Positions 1 to 11,258 of a stretch of 64,000 nucleotides of DNA are shown piece by piece. Source of the stretch: Dioscorea cayenensis subsp. rotundata (taxonomy: Eukaryota; Streptophyta; Magnoliopsida; Dioscoreales; Dioscoreaceae); contig NC_052474.1 of NCBI RefSeq assembly GCF_009730915.1, positions 7,165,501-7,229,500 on the forward strand, written 5' to 3'. Made by a program: the position numbers and the translations under genes. Every line of letters begins with the position of its first letter. Positions within the stretch are counted from its first letter, which is position 1. Below the pieces are notes generated by a model, which was not told where the DNA came from, made no database searches, and saw nothing but the letters and a program-made list of their open reading frames with translations.

Positions 1-1250
1 ACCCAGCTTTGGGGTTGGGGCGTGGCACACACGCTCCATTGATTTCTTATAATAAGACTAAGACCCGTATGGAACATATTTTTATTATTTTTTTTAACAC
101 TTTAAAATAAAAGATGGAAGTTATACCAGTTAAACTATGGTTGTATATATATGTACGTTTGCAAGAATCCCAAAGTATCCTTATATTAAAAAAAAATCTG
201 ATTTTTTTAATGCTTTCTATCACATAATGTTTTAAGTTTCATTGACAAATCTTTGCAAGCTATACAAATAATGTTTTAAACGACTAAAATTATTACTTTA
301 TTCATTACATCAGCGTAATTACTTTCTTATTTTTTTTTTCCCAAATGCTGGTAGGAGGACTTAAACTCAGGATCTTTTTAATTATGATTTGGAGAACACA
401 CTTGGTACTGATATTGATTGATTAGTATTAGTAATGATAAGTATCGTTAGACATAGATCCACTATCCAATAAAGCTGTTGATTCCACCTCAAAACAAAGC
501 TTGTTCCATGCCCAAATGGCATTGAACCTCATTATTATGTGCTTAGACAAGTACTAGATGTGGCACAATACCAAACACTCCAAATAACATATATGTGGAA
601 ATATTGCATCTTCTTCTCATCATCAATTTAGGTGTAATACCCAATTTAACCTCTCTATTATTATAAAATAATTTTTTTAAAAAAATATTATTAAAATATT
701 TTTGAGAAAAATTGGTCACTAAAAAATCAAAAAATTATTAAAGTGTTACTAAAAATGTTAAATATTTTTTAAATTTTGAATAACATTTTAATAATTATTT
801 ATTTCATTTGAAATTTTTTAATAATATTTTAACAATTTTAATAATATTTTAATATTATTTAATACCAGTCAACAACTTTAACCGAAAACCTAACGTGAAA
901 CCATCCTTGATGATTATACCTCTTCTTTATTATAATAAATCTCATTTTGCAAACACATATATAATATTTCTCGTATATGATTCAATAAATGTATATATAA
1001 TTCCATAAATATTAAGTAAAACTTACAAATCTTTATAGAAAGAGGAACAAATATATATATATATATATATAATCCCCTTCATTTTCATTAACGGAATTAG
1101 TATCACGTGGAACACACGTGCGTACGTTTCTTTTGTGGACTTTATTGACGACATTTCTAGCTAAAGCGCAGTGAATGAAGAAAGTGGACCTCTGGCGAGA
1201 GCTCACCAATGGCTGGTTTCGAATTTTTTCCATGAATTCTAGAAGCTTGG
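1..1250. other. AT-rich intergenic DNA upstream of the MOCOS-like gene
   Basis: No coding region is supported here. The stretch is AT-rich with many homopolymer runs, and a short TA microsatellite lies near 1050-1070. The last 200 bases probably hold the promoter and 5' leader of the gene starting at 1290, but no TATA box could be placed with confidence. Confidence 0.6.
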
Positions 1251-1265
1251 AAGTTGTGAAGAAAG

Positions 1266-1290
1266 TGAGAGAGAGAGAGAGAGAGAGAGA
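1266..1290 (+). repeat. GA microsatellite abutting the start codon
   Basis: An uninterrupted GA run of about 25 bases ends at the A of the ATG at 1290. GA/CT tracts are common in plant 5' leaders, so this fits a 5'-UTR position. Length variation here would change the immediate initiation context. Confidence 0.75.
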
Positions 1291-3917
1291 TGAAGACGAA
1301 GGACAAAGTCCAAAGGAGCAAGCTCAATGACCGGTTGACTCCGTCGTCAATTCTCAGCTGTTCTGACGTAGACGCAATCCGTGTTACGCGTCGTCTCTCA
1401 ACTGCCCATCTAAAGTCTACACCTCATGCATGTCTTTCCATGAATCCATACTACTTGCCATCAACCTCTGCTCAATGTTCTCCAAGCTCCCAACTTTCCG
1501 ACCCAGCAAGGCTTCCTCGCCGCAGGTTTGATCTCTGTGATGCTTGTTTGTCTGTATAAACGCTTGTGTTTGATTACTGTTTCTTAACAGTTGGAGTTCA
1601 GCTTGTAGCTGTTAATATTGAGCATGGGTCAAGTATTTCTTGTTTGATATGTTTTTTTATCTGGATTTCTGGCTAAGAAAAGAGTGTCTTTGGGGAATTG
1701 AGCTTGCTTCTTTACTGTGGCATTAAGTTGAGCACTTGCTAGGTGTATGCTTTCCTTCTTTGTTAACCATGGAACTACAAAAGATTCACATATGAATATT
1801 GAATTCATTGAGATTATCATCATGCATGTATTGGTATTATTCATTAATCTTTTTTTGTTTTGCAGAATGGAAAGCAAGGTCCTTTTCACAGGTTTAATTC
1901 ATTGGTACCAAATAAATCAGCTTTCTCCGGCGTCTGATGCTCAACAGACATATCCGAGTTTTGATACTTTACCTTTGACATCATACATATCTGATGAAAC
2001 TTCTAGTCTAGACTCTCCAAGAAGGTACTCAACAAGTGAAGGCCAAGAAAGCCTAACACCTTCTTCAGCCTTTTCCAGCGAGAGAAATTTCGATCGTTCT
2101 GCATTGCTTCCTTATGATGAAGCTGAAGAACAGTTCTTGGAAGACTATGAAAGCTATTTCTTTGCACCTTTCAGTGGATAACGTGCGGCGAAATCAATAT
2201 CCAAAAGCTTGAATCACAAAGACTCACATATTTGGATCATGCAACTTGTCCATTGTTTTCACGGTTTCAGGTGTGTATGCTTCAATTTCACTATATTTTT
2301 CAAGTTAGTTCTTTATGTTGCATTATAAATGGCTGAATCCATCTGTCGAAATCTATTCACTGCTCAAGGAATTCCTTTCTATTATTTGTTTTCATTTTGT
2401 AGGTTGAACAGCACATGCAATTCCTGCTTGAAGACACACATCCCTTCTTAGGCTCAACTAGCATCAGAGGCAAACAAAGCAGAGTCCAATATAACCATCT
2501 TGACAAAACTTGTGAACACATTCTGGATCTTCTCAACACAAACAAGGATGAATATTTAGTAATTTTCACCTCAGGGATTTCATCATGCTATAGGCATTTC
2601 GGTGAGATGCACCACTTCCCGAAAGGCAGCTTGATACTCACTGTTCCAGACCACCAAAAGTTTATTAAGCATATGGTTCAAGGAGCAGCGCAAAGCAATG
2701 CCAAAATTGGAACTATACCTTTGAAGAAGAATGATTTGTGTATCCATGTCACTGAATTCCAGAAATTGCTAAGAAAAAGAGGATGGAATAGTAACGGATT
2801 CGGGCTTCTGGCTTACCCGGTGCAATCCTCATCCGGGATGTGCCATTCTCTGAATTGGATTGTCAGTGCACAACAAAGTGGATGGAAAGTTCTTTTGGAT
2901 GTTTCCAGTTGTATTCCGATGGTCAATGTGGATCTTTCATTATATCAACCTGAGTTTGTGATTGGTTCACTATATCATATGCTCGGATATCCTTCCAATG
3001 TTGGTTTTCTACTTGTTAGAAGGAGTTCTCATTCCATCTGTAGGGAGACAAGATCAGCCCGGTTACGAATTGCTGAACTGCCTGAAGATGGAAAGGCTGT
3101 TCATATTTTGACAGAAGGTGGAAGTTTGAATATTCACACATTTGCATCACTGTACTTCGGTCTTGAACATCTACAGAGCATTGGTGTTTTGGCTGTTCAG
3201 AAGAGGATTAAGAGTCTCATCTCTTGGCTTGTCAAGACTTTCAAGTCATTAAAGCATAAATTGGATGATAAGCCGATGTTACAGGTTAGCTCTGTGCTTT
3301 TATCTCTGCCTTTTTCTTCAGTAAAATAAGGTTACTCAAAACTAGAACAATAAACCAAATATATTGCAATCTGTGAGTGTTTATAGAAGTGATTCATGGA
3401 AGAATGGAATACACCCTGGAATACAGTACGGAATAACTGAAGAGCTTTTTTGTGTAAAAGCAAAGAAACTTCTGCTGATAAGTTTAATTTGTGGGTTTTA
3501 ATGCATTATACATGAATTAATTTGTGTTAACCTCTTATGCCTGCACAGTTATATGGCTCGTCGGACATGCAGCACAGAGGCTCTATACTGGCATTCAATG
3601 TCTTAGACCCCACCGGGAGCATCTTTCCGGCAAGATTGGTGCAGCAGCTTGCGGAGAATAACAATATCTTTCTTGGTACTGTCAATCTCTGCGAGCCGAG
3701 TTTGTTGGACTCTCAGCAGAAACAAGACAAGCAATGGGAGAGTGATAGTCTCAGAGCAACTGGCTGCCATATAGAAGTTCTTTGCCTTTCCCTCGGCCCT
3801 GTTTCATCATTTGAGGATGTGTACAGGCTAGTGCAGTTCTTATGGCGATTTAGAGATGAAGATTACATGTCCAATGAGGCTGCTGGGTATGTTGAAGAGC
3901 TTGAGAAGGGATGTTGA
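1290..3917 (+). CDS. MOCOS N-terminal-like PLP-transferase-fold protein, possibly frameshifted
   Basis: Four exons fit: 1290-1525, 1866-2270, 2403-3284 and 3549-3917, all with GT-AG borders and matching phases. The product resembles plant proteins related to the NifS-like N-terminal half of molybdenum cofactor sulfurase. Seen features are a YLDHA stretch before the exon 2/3 junction and the block SLYHMLGYPSNVGFLLV near 2967-3017. In Moco sulfurase this block reads S-F-Y-K-x-F-G-Y-P and its Lys binds PLP. Here that position is His (codon 2976-2978), so Schiff-base chemistry is doubtful. No C-terminal MOSC domain is present. Exon 2 shows two apparent one-base shifts: frame 1 stops at 2179-2181, family-like NVRRNQYPK continues in frame 2 from 2180, and LESQRLTYLDH is in frame 0 from 2208. 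This is either a pseudogene, sequence error, or an unrecognised splice. The start at 1290 is the first ATG after the GA tract; the N-terminal 78 residues are not recognised. Confidence 0.7.
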
Positions 3918-4307
3918 TTACCTTGAATGCACTAGCCTAACGGTACATGAAGGAATTGGTAATGTTCCCAGAATCCTCCTTATCAGGTGAAATATGGTAT
4001 GGTGTATATATTGCTTCATTTTTTATCTATAGATTTAAGTGATATGTAAACGATCTTTAAATCTTGGCAGATTGATCAATTTTGTTAGAGAATATCAGAA
4101 CTTTGCCAATCTCTCTATGCATGTGGTAACTAAAGCCATAATATGTTCATCACATAAACCGTGAAATTTTGCATTTATATTCAAAATAACAGACAACGAA
4201 CAAATGTTTGGAACATGAGCACAAATTAAAGAACACTGGATGATTCTGAGGGTCCAGGAACTACAAAGTAGTGTAGAGAATTAAGTAAAATATAAGCCTG
4301 TGTGAAG
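3918..4307. other. Short spacer between convergent genes
   Basis: This holds the 3' ends of the MOCOS-like gene (+) and the proteasome maturation factor gene (-), which converge here. No ORF or repeat of note is seen. Confidence 0.5.
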
Positions 4308-7300
4308 CTAGTTGATGTTGGGGCAAACAGGTCCCTTGGATAGACCAAGGTGTACCTCCATTCCATGATGCATGTCCGCTGGTCGGAAAACCTCCGAGTC
4401 TTGGGGCACTGCAAAGACGATAAGAAAGGGAGGTTAGCCAGAACTAGCAAACAAAGAACAGTTTCTTTGAGTAATCCTAGTCAACCCATCCGTGAAATAG
4501 GCAAGCTTGGAGTTTAAGACACTCAATCTCTAGGGAGGGCTGGTCTCCTTGCGTTCAAATACAGAATTAATGAAAAGCAAGCACCCAAGCAAGCTTTAAA
4601 AAGGTAAAGCAAATTAAAACTTAGCATCAAAACTTCTAGAGTGCAACCTCCTACTACAAATGAAAAGTTCAAAAGGTAGCTCTATCTGATGAAAAAATTT
4701 ACTGGCCACAAATGTTGAACCTCATGCTCATATAAGAGACAAATTATTTAATGGACCATATAAAGTGAAGTGCAACAACTCAGAAGAGGAAAAGGTACTT
4801 GCCATTAAGGTAGTCTTCAAAACCAAAATCATCCAAGCTGCCAGTGAGTGCCTCCAGACCTAGCATGGAGGATGGAATAGCTCCAGGAGGCCTCTTAAAT
4901 CTGCAACAAAGATAATTAATTATCCCATTAAATAGATGTTTAGCTTATATAGAAGGAAAGGCACGATATACTGTCTAGTTCATAACCAATGCAAGCAACC
5001 TGGTGCCACCAAACTCACTTGATCAAGACAAAATTGCTTACCCATTAATGTAACCTGTGAAGGTTCAGTAGCATTTACAAGGTCATATGAATTAACTTTA
5101 TAAGCTATGATAGGCCAAAAATCAATAGCATTTGGAGTAACTGCATGAAGACATAATATCAACATTTTGTTTTTAATTAAGGGTATATATCTGTAAATAT
5201 AATAGGTAGTCATGTATGTGCATTACAAGAGACATTATATGGAGATGCCCTTGAGATGTCTATAATCTCGGTTGTGTTTCAAAGCCAACCACATGATATT
5301 TTCCTTCTCCCTCTTTATGGGTGACAATTTGAAGTAATAAGACTTCTGCTATGTATAAATATAAATATAGCTCCCACTGGCAATATTATGCTGAACCACA
5401 GCAAAGGACAACCCCACAAGGAGTTTGTCATTCAATCTACACCAAATATTCTCATAACTGAACCAGCATTTCCTTAACCAAATAGTCTACCAGGATCCCG
5501 TTCTAGCAATTTATCGCCCAATTATACACTATCATATTGTCTTCACCTTGCACAATTAGATATCCAACAGTTCTAATTAAATTAACCAAAGCAAGTGTGG
5601 CAACTAAGAGTTGTTAAGCACTACTGATTGTCTAACAAAGCATTTCCAGAGAAACTAAAAAAATATGATGCTTGACATACCAAAGAGTTTCCATACATCT
5701 AGTTCCATTTGCATCAATCCTTGATGGGCAATAACTCCATCCAAAAAAAATCTTTCTAAAGGTAAACTACAGTTGAAAATTTTGTTTTAATTTTTCCAAA
5801 GGAGAGAGGTATAGAAATTAGCAAGGTTGTCACAGGCGCAAGGGGGTCCTAGGGGCCTAGGCGCAAGGCGCAAGGTGCAGGCGCGCGCCCGATTAACACT
5901 AGGCGCACTAGTTTCCACTAAAGAAAATTGAAAAATTAGAAATATTTGTACTAAGGATTAATTTGTATTAAAGTTTTAAAATGTTCTAAAGATTAATATC
6001 ATAGAAGACGAACAGACATTAGAAAAAAAAAATTACATAATAACATGAAAAATAATCTTCAAATGTATAATACAAAATGCAATAATATGATATAATTCAT
6101 GTATATAGTCCAAATCCTAACTTGTATAATAAAATCTAGATTTTAGTGACTATCATCAGAATCATCAAATCCATCATCATCCAACATCATCAATTTCCTC
6201 TTCAAATTTATCATTCTCTTCATCTAAACTCTTCATCTAAATAGTGGATTGGCCCGAAGAGGAGAGATGAGGTCTTGATTCTACTTGGTTGGTTGTGTGT
6301 TAATCACCCTAATTTTAAACGGCTCTGATTGTATGTTGGCCTCTTTTATTTTTAATCATCAAAGATGTGTGGATAAGATTAAAAGTTAAACTAAATATTT
6401 TAAAAATAACCAAATAAATTTGTTGATGTTACGAAGGCGCGCCTAAGCCCACACCTTGAGCCTTGTGCCTAGGCTCAAAGGCGCGTGCCTTTATAACAGT
6501 GCCCGCCTGACACCTATAAAGGCGCAATCTGTTGAGCCTTGAGCCTGAGGAGCCCGAGGCGCGCCTGACAACTATGGAAATTAGTGAAAGCTGCTCGCCA
6601 TGCTAAAGGTATTCCATAAACCTAGTTTCATAACATCAAACCTAGCTAGATGACAGCCTTCATCACGCAAACTTCTCGAAAAGGGATCATCAACCTTAAA
6701 CCCTAAATCAATATAACCAGTACCATGATAACAAGCCAAGTTGGACAAAACCTCCGTTAAACAATTTCCTCTAAAGGGAAAGTTCAATTAGACATTACAA
6801 AAGCAAGTAATCATCACAAAAGTTTAAACTTTAAACCAGAAGCATTAAAAAACCTACTGCTCCATCTCCTTAAGCTCCTAAGCTAAAGCATCAGAATAAC
6901 CATTCCATATATCTCTAGTACGTCAAAACACCAGTTCCATTCACAAAATTCTCATAAACAAACTGAATGAGATCAAACATTAACCTGTACAATCTAAAAA
7001 AAACCCTAACTTTTCTAATATATTATTCATAAAAATTAAAATTTGGGGATAAATACCTGGCAAAGATTTGCCGGTCGAGATCCTTTCTGAGATTGAAAGC
7101 CGAACCATAGCAGAGATCGCACCCCATCCGCTTCTTCTCCTCCCAAAATCTCCTCTCCTGAGCAGCTCCAAACAACAAGCAAAGTAAAACCAAACCACGG
7201 ATAGCAAGATCAAACTAGAACACCAAAAGATGAGAACAAAGAGAGATTACGGATTCACGAAGGGATTCGAGAGGATGGGCGCCGACGATGCCACCCTTGA

Positions 7301-7379
7301 CGCCATCGAGACCGAGCCGGAGGGTATCATGGTTGCTCGCTAGGGCCTGGTCGATCGATTTAGAGGAAGAGATCGCCAT
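4308..7379 (-). CDS. UMP1: Proteasome maturation factor UMP1 (POMP)
   Basis: UMP1 is the chaperone that assists assembly of 20S proteasome half-mers and is degraded by the finished particle. Four exons on the minus strand give 142 residues, close to the usual ~141: 7251-7379, 7057-7157, 4803-4900, 4308-4408. Recognisable blocks are DTLRLGLDGVKGGIVGAHPL (exon 1), DLDRQIFARFKRPPGAIPSS across the exon 2/3 join, SMLGLEALTGSLDDFGFEDY (exon 3), and FRPADMHHGMEVHLGLSKGP (exon 4). The ATG at 7379 opens exon 1 with no better upstream Met. Intron 3 (4409-4802) must use a GC donor to keep the conserved frame: AATG then gcaagt, joining N-V-P-Q-D-S-E. Intron 2 (4901-7056) is enlarged by a MITE. None of the conserved blocks is interrupted, so the gene looks functional. 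Confidence 0.93.
5822..6576. mobile_element. hAT-type MITE inside UMP1 intron 2
   Basis: A 755-bp insert is flanked by identical 8-bp direct repeats GAAATTAG (5814-5821 and 6577-6584). Its ends are imperfect inverted repeats: CAAGGTTGTCACAGGCGC on the left, and CATAGTTGTCAGGCGCGCC read from the right on the minus strand. Both terminal zones are rich in GGCGC/AGGCGC motifs while the middle is AT-rich. An 8-bp duplication with CA...TG ends is typical of the hAT superfamily. No transposase ORF is present, so it is non-autonomous. It sits in sense-neutral intron DNA, far from the splice sites. Confidence 0.85.
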
Positions 7380-7610
7380 GAATTCTCTTCGCTCTGCTTC
7401 CCGAGCTCTTCTTTTCTACTGCTCCCATGGCGAAGTGGAGGCTTGGAAAACACGAAAGTTTCTAATGGGCCTCAACAATCGGCCCAATATCAGTGCATAC
7501 TCATGTCGGCCAAGTTTTCTTTTGAGGGAGTTTTATAGTTACTATTATATACTTGAAATTTTTTTAATTATATAATTCTTTTTATTACTACCACTACATC
7601 CGGTGAGATT
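7380..7610. promoter_or_regulatory. Probable UMP1 promoter and leader region
   Basis: This is the DNA directly upstream of the UMP1 ATG on the minus strand. It is less AT-rich next to the gene (GCTCTTCTTTTCTACTGCTC near 7410). No clear TATA box was found. It ends at a probable transposon at 7611. Confidence 0.4.
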
Positions 7611-8467
7611 CAGGGTGGTCTAAGTGAAAATAAGGCCTAGGTATGATAATTTTTTTAATTATTTTTATTAAATAATAAACTACATAATAAAAATAAAAAA
7701 TATAAATTATTATTAATAATAATGATAAAATAAAATATTTATCCAAACATCTAGAGATTTGACTTTTTTTTTAATCTTTAGTTTAATTACTTGCAATAAC
7801 TAAAAACCCCCCACTGATAAAATAATATTATGCAAATAGAATAATATATAATAGTAAATGAAAATTTTTTTTAAAAAAAAATGAATTTTGGGACCTAAAT
7901 AATTGTGGGGCCTATTATAAAACTAAATTTTTAGCCTATTGATATTATAATAAATTAAGTATTATAATTTATAAATAAAATAAAATTTTCACGATCATAA
8001 TAATTATTATGTGTATAATATAGCAATAAATAAAAATTTTAAAAAAATTTTTTTTTAAAAAAAACATGAATGGTGGGGCTCTAGAAAATTATGAGGCTCT
8101 ATTATAACACCAAATATATTGCATATTGATATATCATCAATTAAATTTTTTAGTTTACTAAATACAAAATTTTCAAGACTATAGTTATGTGATAGGATAA
8201 TAGGAAATGAAATCTTAAATATAATTTAAAAAATGTATAGTGACACCTAAGAAAATTCAGAGGCCTTATTATAACACCAAATTTATTAGATATTGATATA
8301 TCATAAATTAAGTTTTATAGTTTAGAAAACAATTAAAATTTTAAAAATTATAATTATGTGGATAAAATAATAAATAAAAATTTTAAATATAATTAAAAAT
8401 AAATAAATATATGAGGCCTATGCATAGGTCTTGGTCGTCACCTATGCCTAGGGCCAGGTGGGCCCTG
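7611..8467. mobile_element. Old hAT-like non-autonomous element with internal repeats
   Basis: The left end reads CAGGGTGGTCTAAG and the right end, read from the minus strand, CAGGGCCCACCTGGCC. Both then have CCTAGG(T/C)AT-like subterminal motifs, so they look like degenerate inverted terminal repeats. CAGGG termini are common in hAT elements. No clean 8-bp duplication is left. The interior has three degenerate ~170-190-bp direct repeats, each with a GGGCCTATTATAA-like box followed by TATTGATAT (near 7910, 8090 and 8265). No ORF is present. Confidence 0.5.
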
Positions 8468-9085
8468 AATGTATTGTATGCGCATTTCATAATATAGCCA
8501 ATACCGCTAGGTTATGAATGTCTTGGTAAAAAATTTTTTGATAAACCATGTTATTACATAAAACCAATAATAAAACAAATATATATACACACACAGAAAT
8601 GCAATGAGACACTATTTGTAGAAATCTCCCATCCATCCGCTTATTCATAACAAAAAAAAAAATTAACTACATGATGACCTTCTCTACAAGGAGCGACTAG
8701 CATAAATATCACACTATTAATTTAAGTTGTGTAGATATCTTTTGGGATACATCCTGGACCAGAGCTTCCTGAAAAATTACGTTTGTCTGTGGTTTTGATT
8801 TTTATAGTTTGAGTTCTGGTGTTCCTCTACCAACATTCGTAGATTTTAAATTTACAAATGTTATTATCCATCGTTAGATTTTGATCCAACGGTTCTACAG
8901 TATATCATAAATAGTATTATTGTGTTTATAAATAATTATACAATGAAAAGTATTATGCACAGTAATTTGATCTTCACCATTCAATCAATTTGTACATAAT
9001 AACTAAATAAATCTAAACCCACCGATTCTACATTATATTATAAATAGTATTACTGTGCTTATAAATAGTTACATAGTGAAAAGTG
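8468..9085. other. AT-rich spacer with dispersed repeat sequence
   Basis: No gene is seen. The segment around 8880-9080 contains repeated ATAAATAGTATTA-type stretches that recur near 13080-13200 and 60960-61030. It is probably part of an old non-coding transposon family. Confidence 0.45.
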
Positions 9086-9557
9086 AGATGTATATCCTGG
9101 GTTGGCATGGTGCGATTCTTACGGGTACGGTAGTTTTGAGGGGCTCCTTCAGTGTGACTGTGGAGTTTCTGTCTAAAAAAGAGAATCGGACTTGGAGATG
9201 CACTACGGTCTATGGGCCTAATGCTCGATCGCTAAAACAGGCCTTTTGGGATGAGTTGCGTGCCAGTGTGGGCCCTCCCGGGTTACCTTGGATTATCTGC
9301 GGAGATTTTAATGCTACATTTGATGTAGGTGATAAAAATTCGGGTACACCAAATTTTGAGGACATTAGAATGGCTAATTTGTTCCTTCAGGATCTCAAAT
9401 TATTTGAACCACTAGCTGTGGGTCGTAGATTTTCCTGGACCAATGGACAAGCTGACCCGATCTGGGTTAAACTTGACCGTTTCATTGTGAATGATGAATG
9501 TGCTTGTTTATTCCCTTAAGTTGATTCAGAACAGTTTGCCCCGACTGGGTTCCGATC

Positions 9558-11258
9558 ATGTCCCCATCAGGCTTGAATTCGGAATTCATCATTCGGTTCC
9601 GAGGCCTTTTAGGTATGAGCTGGCTTGGTCCACTGCTGAGGGTTTTCGTGACCCTAGTTAGAAAGTGGTGGGAGGAATGTGCCCCGACGGGCTGTGGTGC
9701 TTTCATCTTGGCTAAAAAGTTAATTTATATTAGAGGGCACCTGCGTCCCTGGGCAAAGTTCTCTTTTGGCTCCATCAAACTCAGGAAGCTTGCCCTGCTG
9801 CATGAGCTGGATAAGCTGGACGCGGTGGCAGAAAACAGGATCCTTTCTTCCTCTGAGTCTAAACAGGAGGAGGATTTGAGAATTGAGCTGGCCCTGATCA
9901 ATAAGCAGGAGGAGTTATATTGGAAGCAACGATCTAGGCTGCAGTGGTTGAAAGAGGGTGACGACAACACGAGGTTCTTCCATCTGGTTGCGAACGGTCG
10001 TAAGAATAGGAATTTTATTCCTAGTATCAATCTCAACAGCACCACTTTGACGGATCCTAAGGAGATTGGTAAGGAGTTCTCTTGCCGGTTTCAACAGCAG
10101 TTTGGTCAAAAGCGTTCTAATCGATTCATGATTGACTTCCGGAAACTCCTTGCGAATAGGAATTTTGTTGATTTAACACATCTCGAAAGACCGTTCACGT
10201 TGGAGGAAGTTAAGACGGCAGTTTTCGAGCTTGGGAAGGATAAGGCACCGGGTCCCGATGGTTTTCCTCTATTATTCTTTAGACAATTCTGGGATACTAT
10301 CAAAATTGACTTGCTTATTCTTTGTGAAGACTTCTACTGGGGGAGAGCTAATCTTGAGCGTATTAATTGGGCTAATATTGCACTTATTCCCAAGGTTGAC
10401 TCTCCGGAGTCGCCAGGGGATTTTCGCCCTATTAGCCTTATTAATTCCTCTTTGAAAATATTATCTAAGATTTTAGCAACCCGACTTGGTGCCGTGATAA
10501 ATGCGCTTGTTGATTCGGATCAGTCGGCGTTCTTGAAAGGCAGATGTATTTTAGACAACATCGCTACTGCGGAGGAACTGATCTTCAGTTTACACAAGCG
10601 GAATCTCCCTGGACACATTTTAAAAGTTGACTTAGCCAAGGCGTTCGATGTTGTGGATTGGGACTTTATTTTCGATTTGTTGTTAGCTAGAGGTTTTGGA
10701 GTAAGATGGGTAGGATGGATCAAATGTATTCTAACTACTTCGAAAGCTTCTATTCTTGTGAATGGATCTCCAAATGGTTACATCAGATATCACAGAGGTC
10801 TGAGGCAGGGTGACCCTCTGTCGCCATTACTCTTTGTATTAGTGACTGACGTCCTTAGTTCGATGTTTGCGCACGCGCTCAACTCAAAAGTGCTAGTGGG
10901 GGTTCCTTTGGGAGAGTTCGGGAGTAGATGCAATCTGCACTACGCGGACGATCTCCTGATTCTAACTGCTGGTGGGTGCGAGGATCTCAGGATCATTAAG
11001 CTGATTCTGTACCTGTTTGAAGGGTTATCGGGGCTTGAAACGAATTTTTCAAAAACTTGCCTTTACTCTAGCCAAGTCGGCGTGCTTCCCAGTCATGCTG
11101 CTGTGGACACCCTGCAGTGCAAGGTGGACTTGTTACCAGTTGTGTATTTAGGTATCCCTATATCTGGTAGAAAGCCGCGCAAGCAGGGATTTGGGAAGGG
11201 GTCATTCTCAAGGTTAGAAAACGGCTTGCGGCTTGGAAAATGCAACATTTGTCTCTAG
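9558..11258 (+). pseudogene. LINE reverse transcriptase domain (longest surviving reading frame)
   Basis: This is the largest uninterrupted block of the LINE ORF2, about 530 meaningful residues. Its first ~35 residues are out of the true frame. RT hallmarks seen in order are KDKAPGPDG, NWANIALIPK, FRPISLINSSLKILSKILA, DQSAFLKGRCILDN, KVDLAKAFD, GLRQGDPLSPLLF and HYADDLLIL. The catalytic Asp residues of the YADD box and of KVDLAKAFD are intact. The following ORF2 part continues from 11240 in another frame. Confidence 0.9.

Noticed and set aside
1033-1233. Minus-strand ORF of 66 codons
   Set aside because: It ends in a TA microsatellite-derived Tyr/Ile run and has no recognisable domain.
4226-4450. 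Minus-strand ORF overlapping the UMP1 last exon
   Set aside because: It is the wrong frame of UMP1 exon 4; the conserved protein is in the neighbouring frame.
9055-9090. Target-site duplication for the LINE
   Set aside because: GTTACATAGTGAAAAG before the element and CACATAGCAAAAAG at ~12765 look alike, but the second lies ~45 bp past the poly(A) tail and the match is imperfect.
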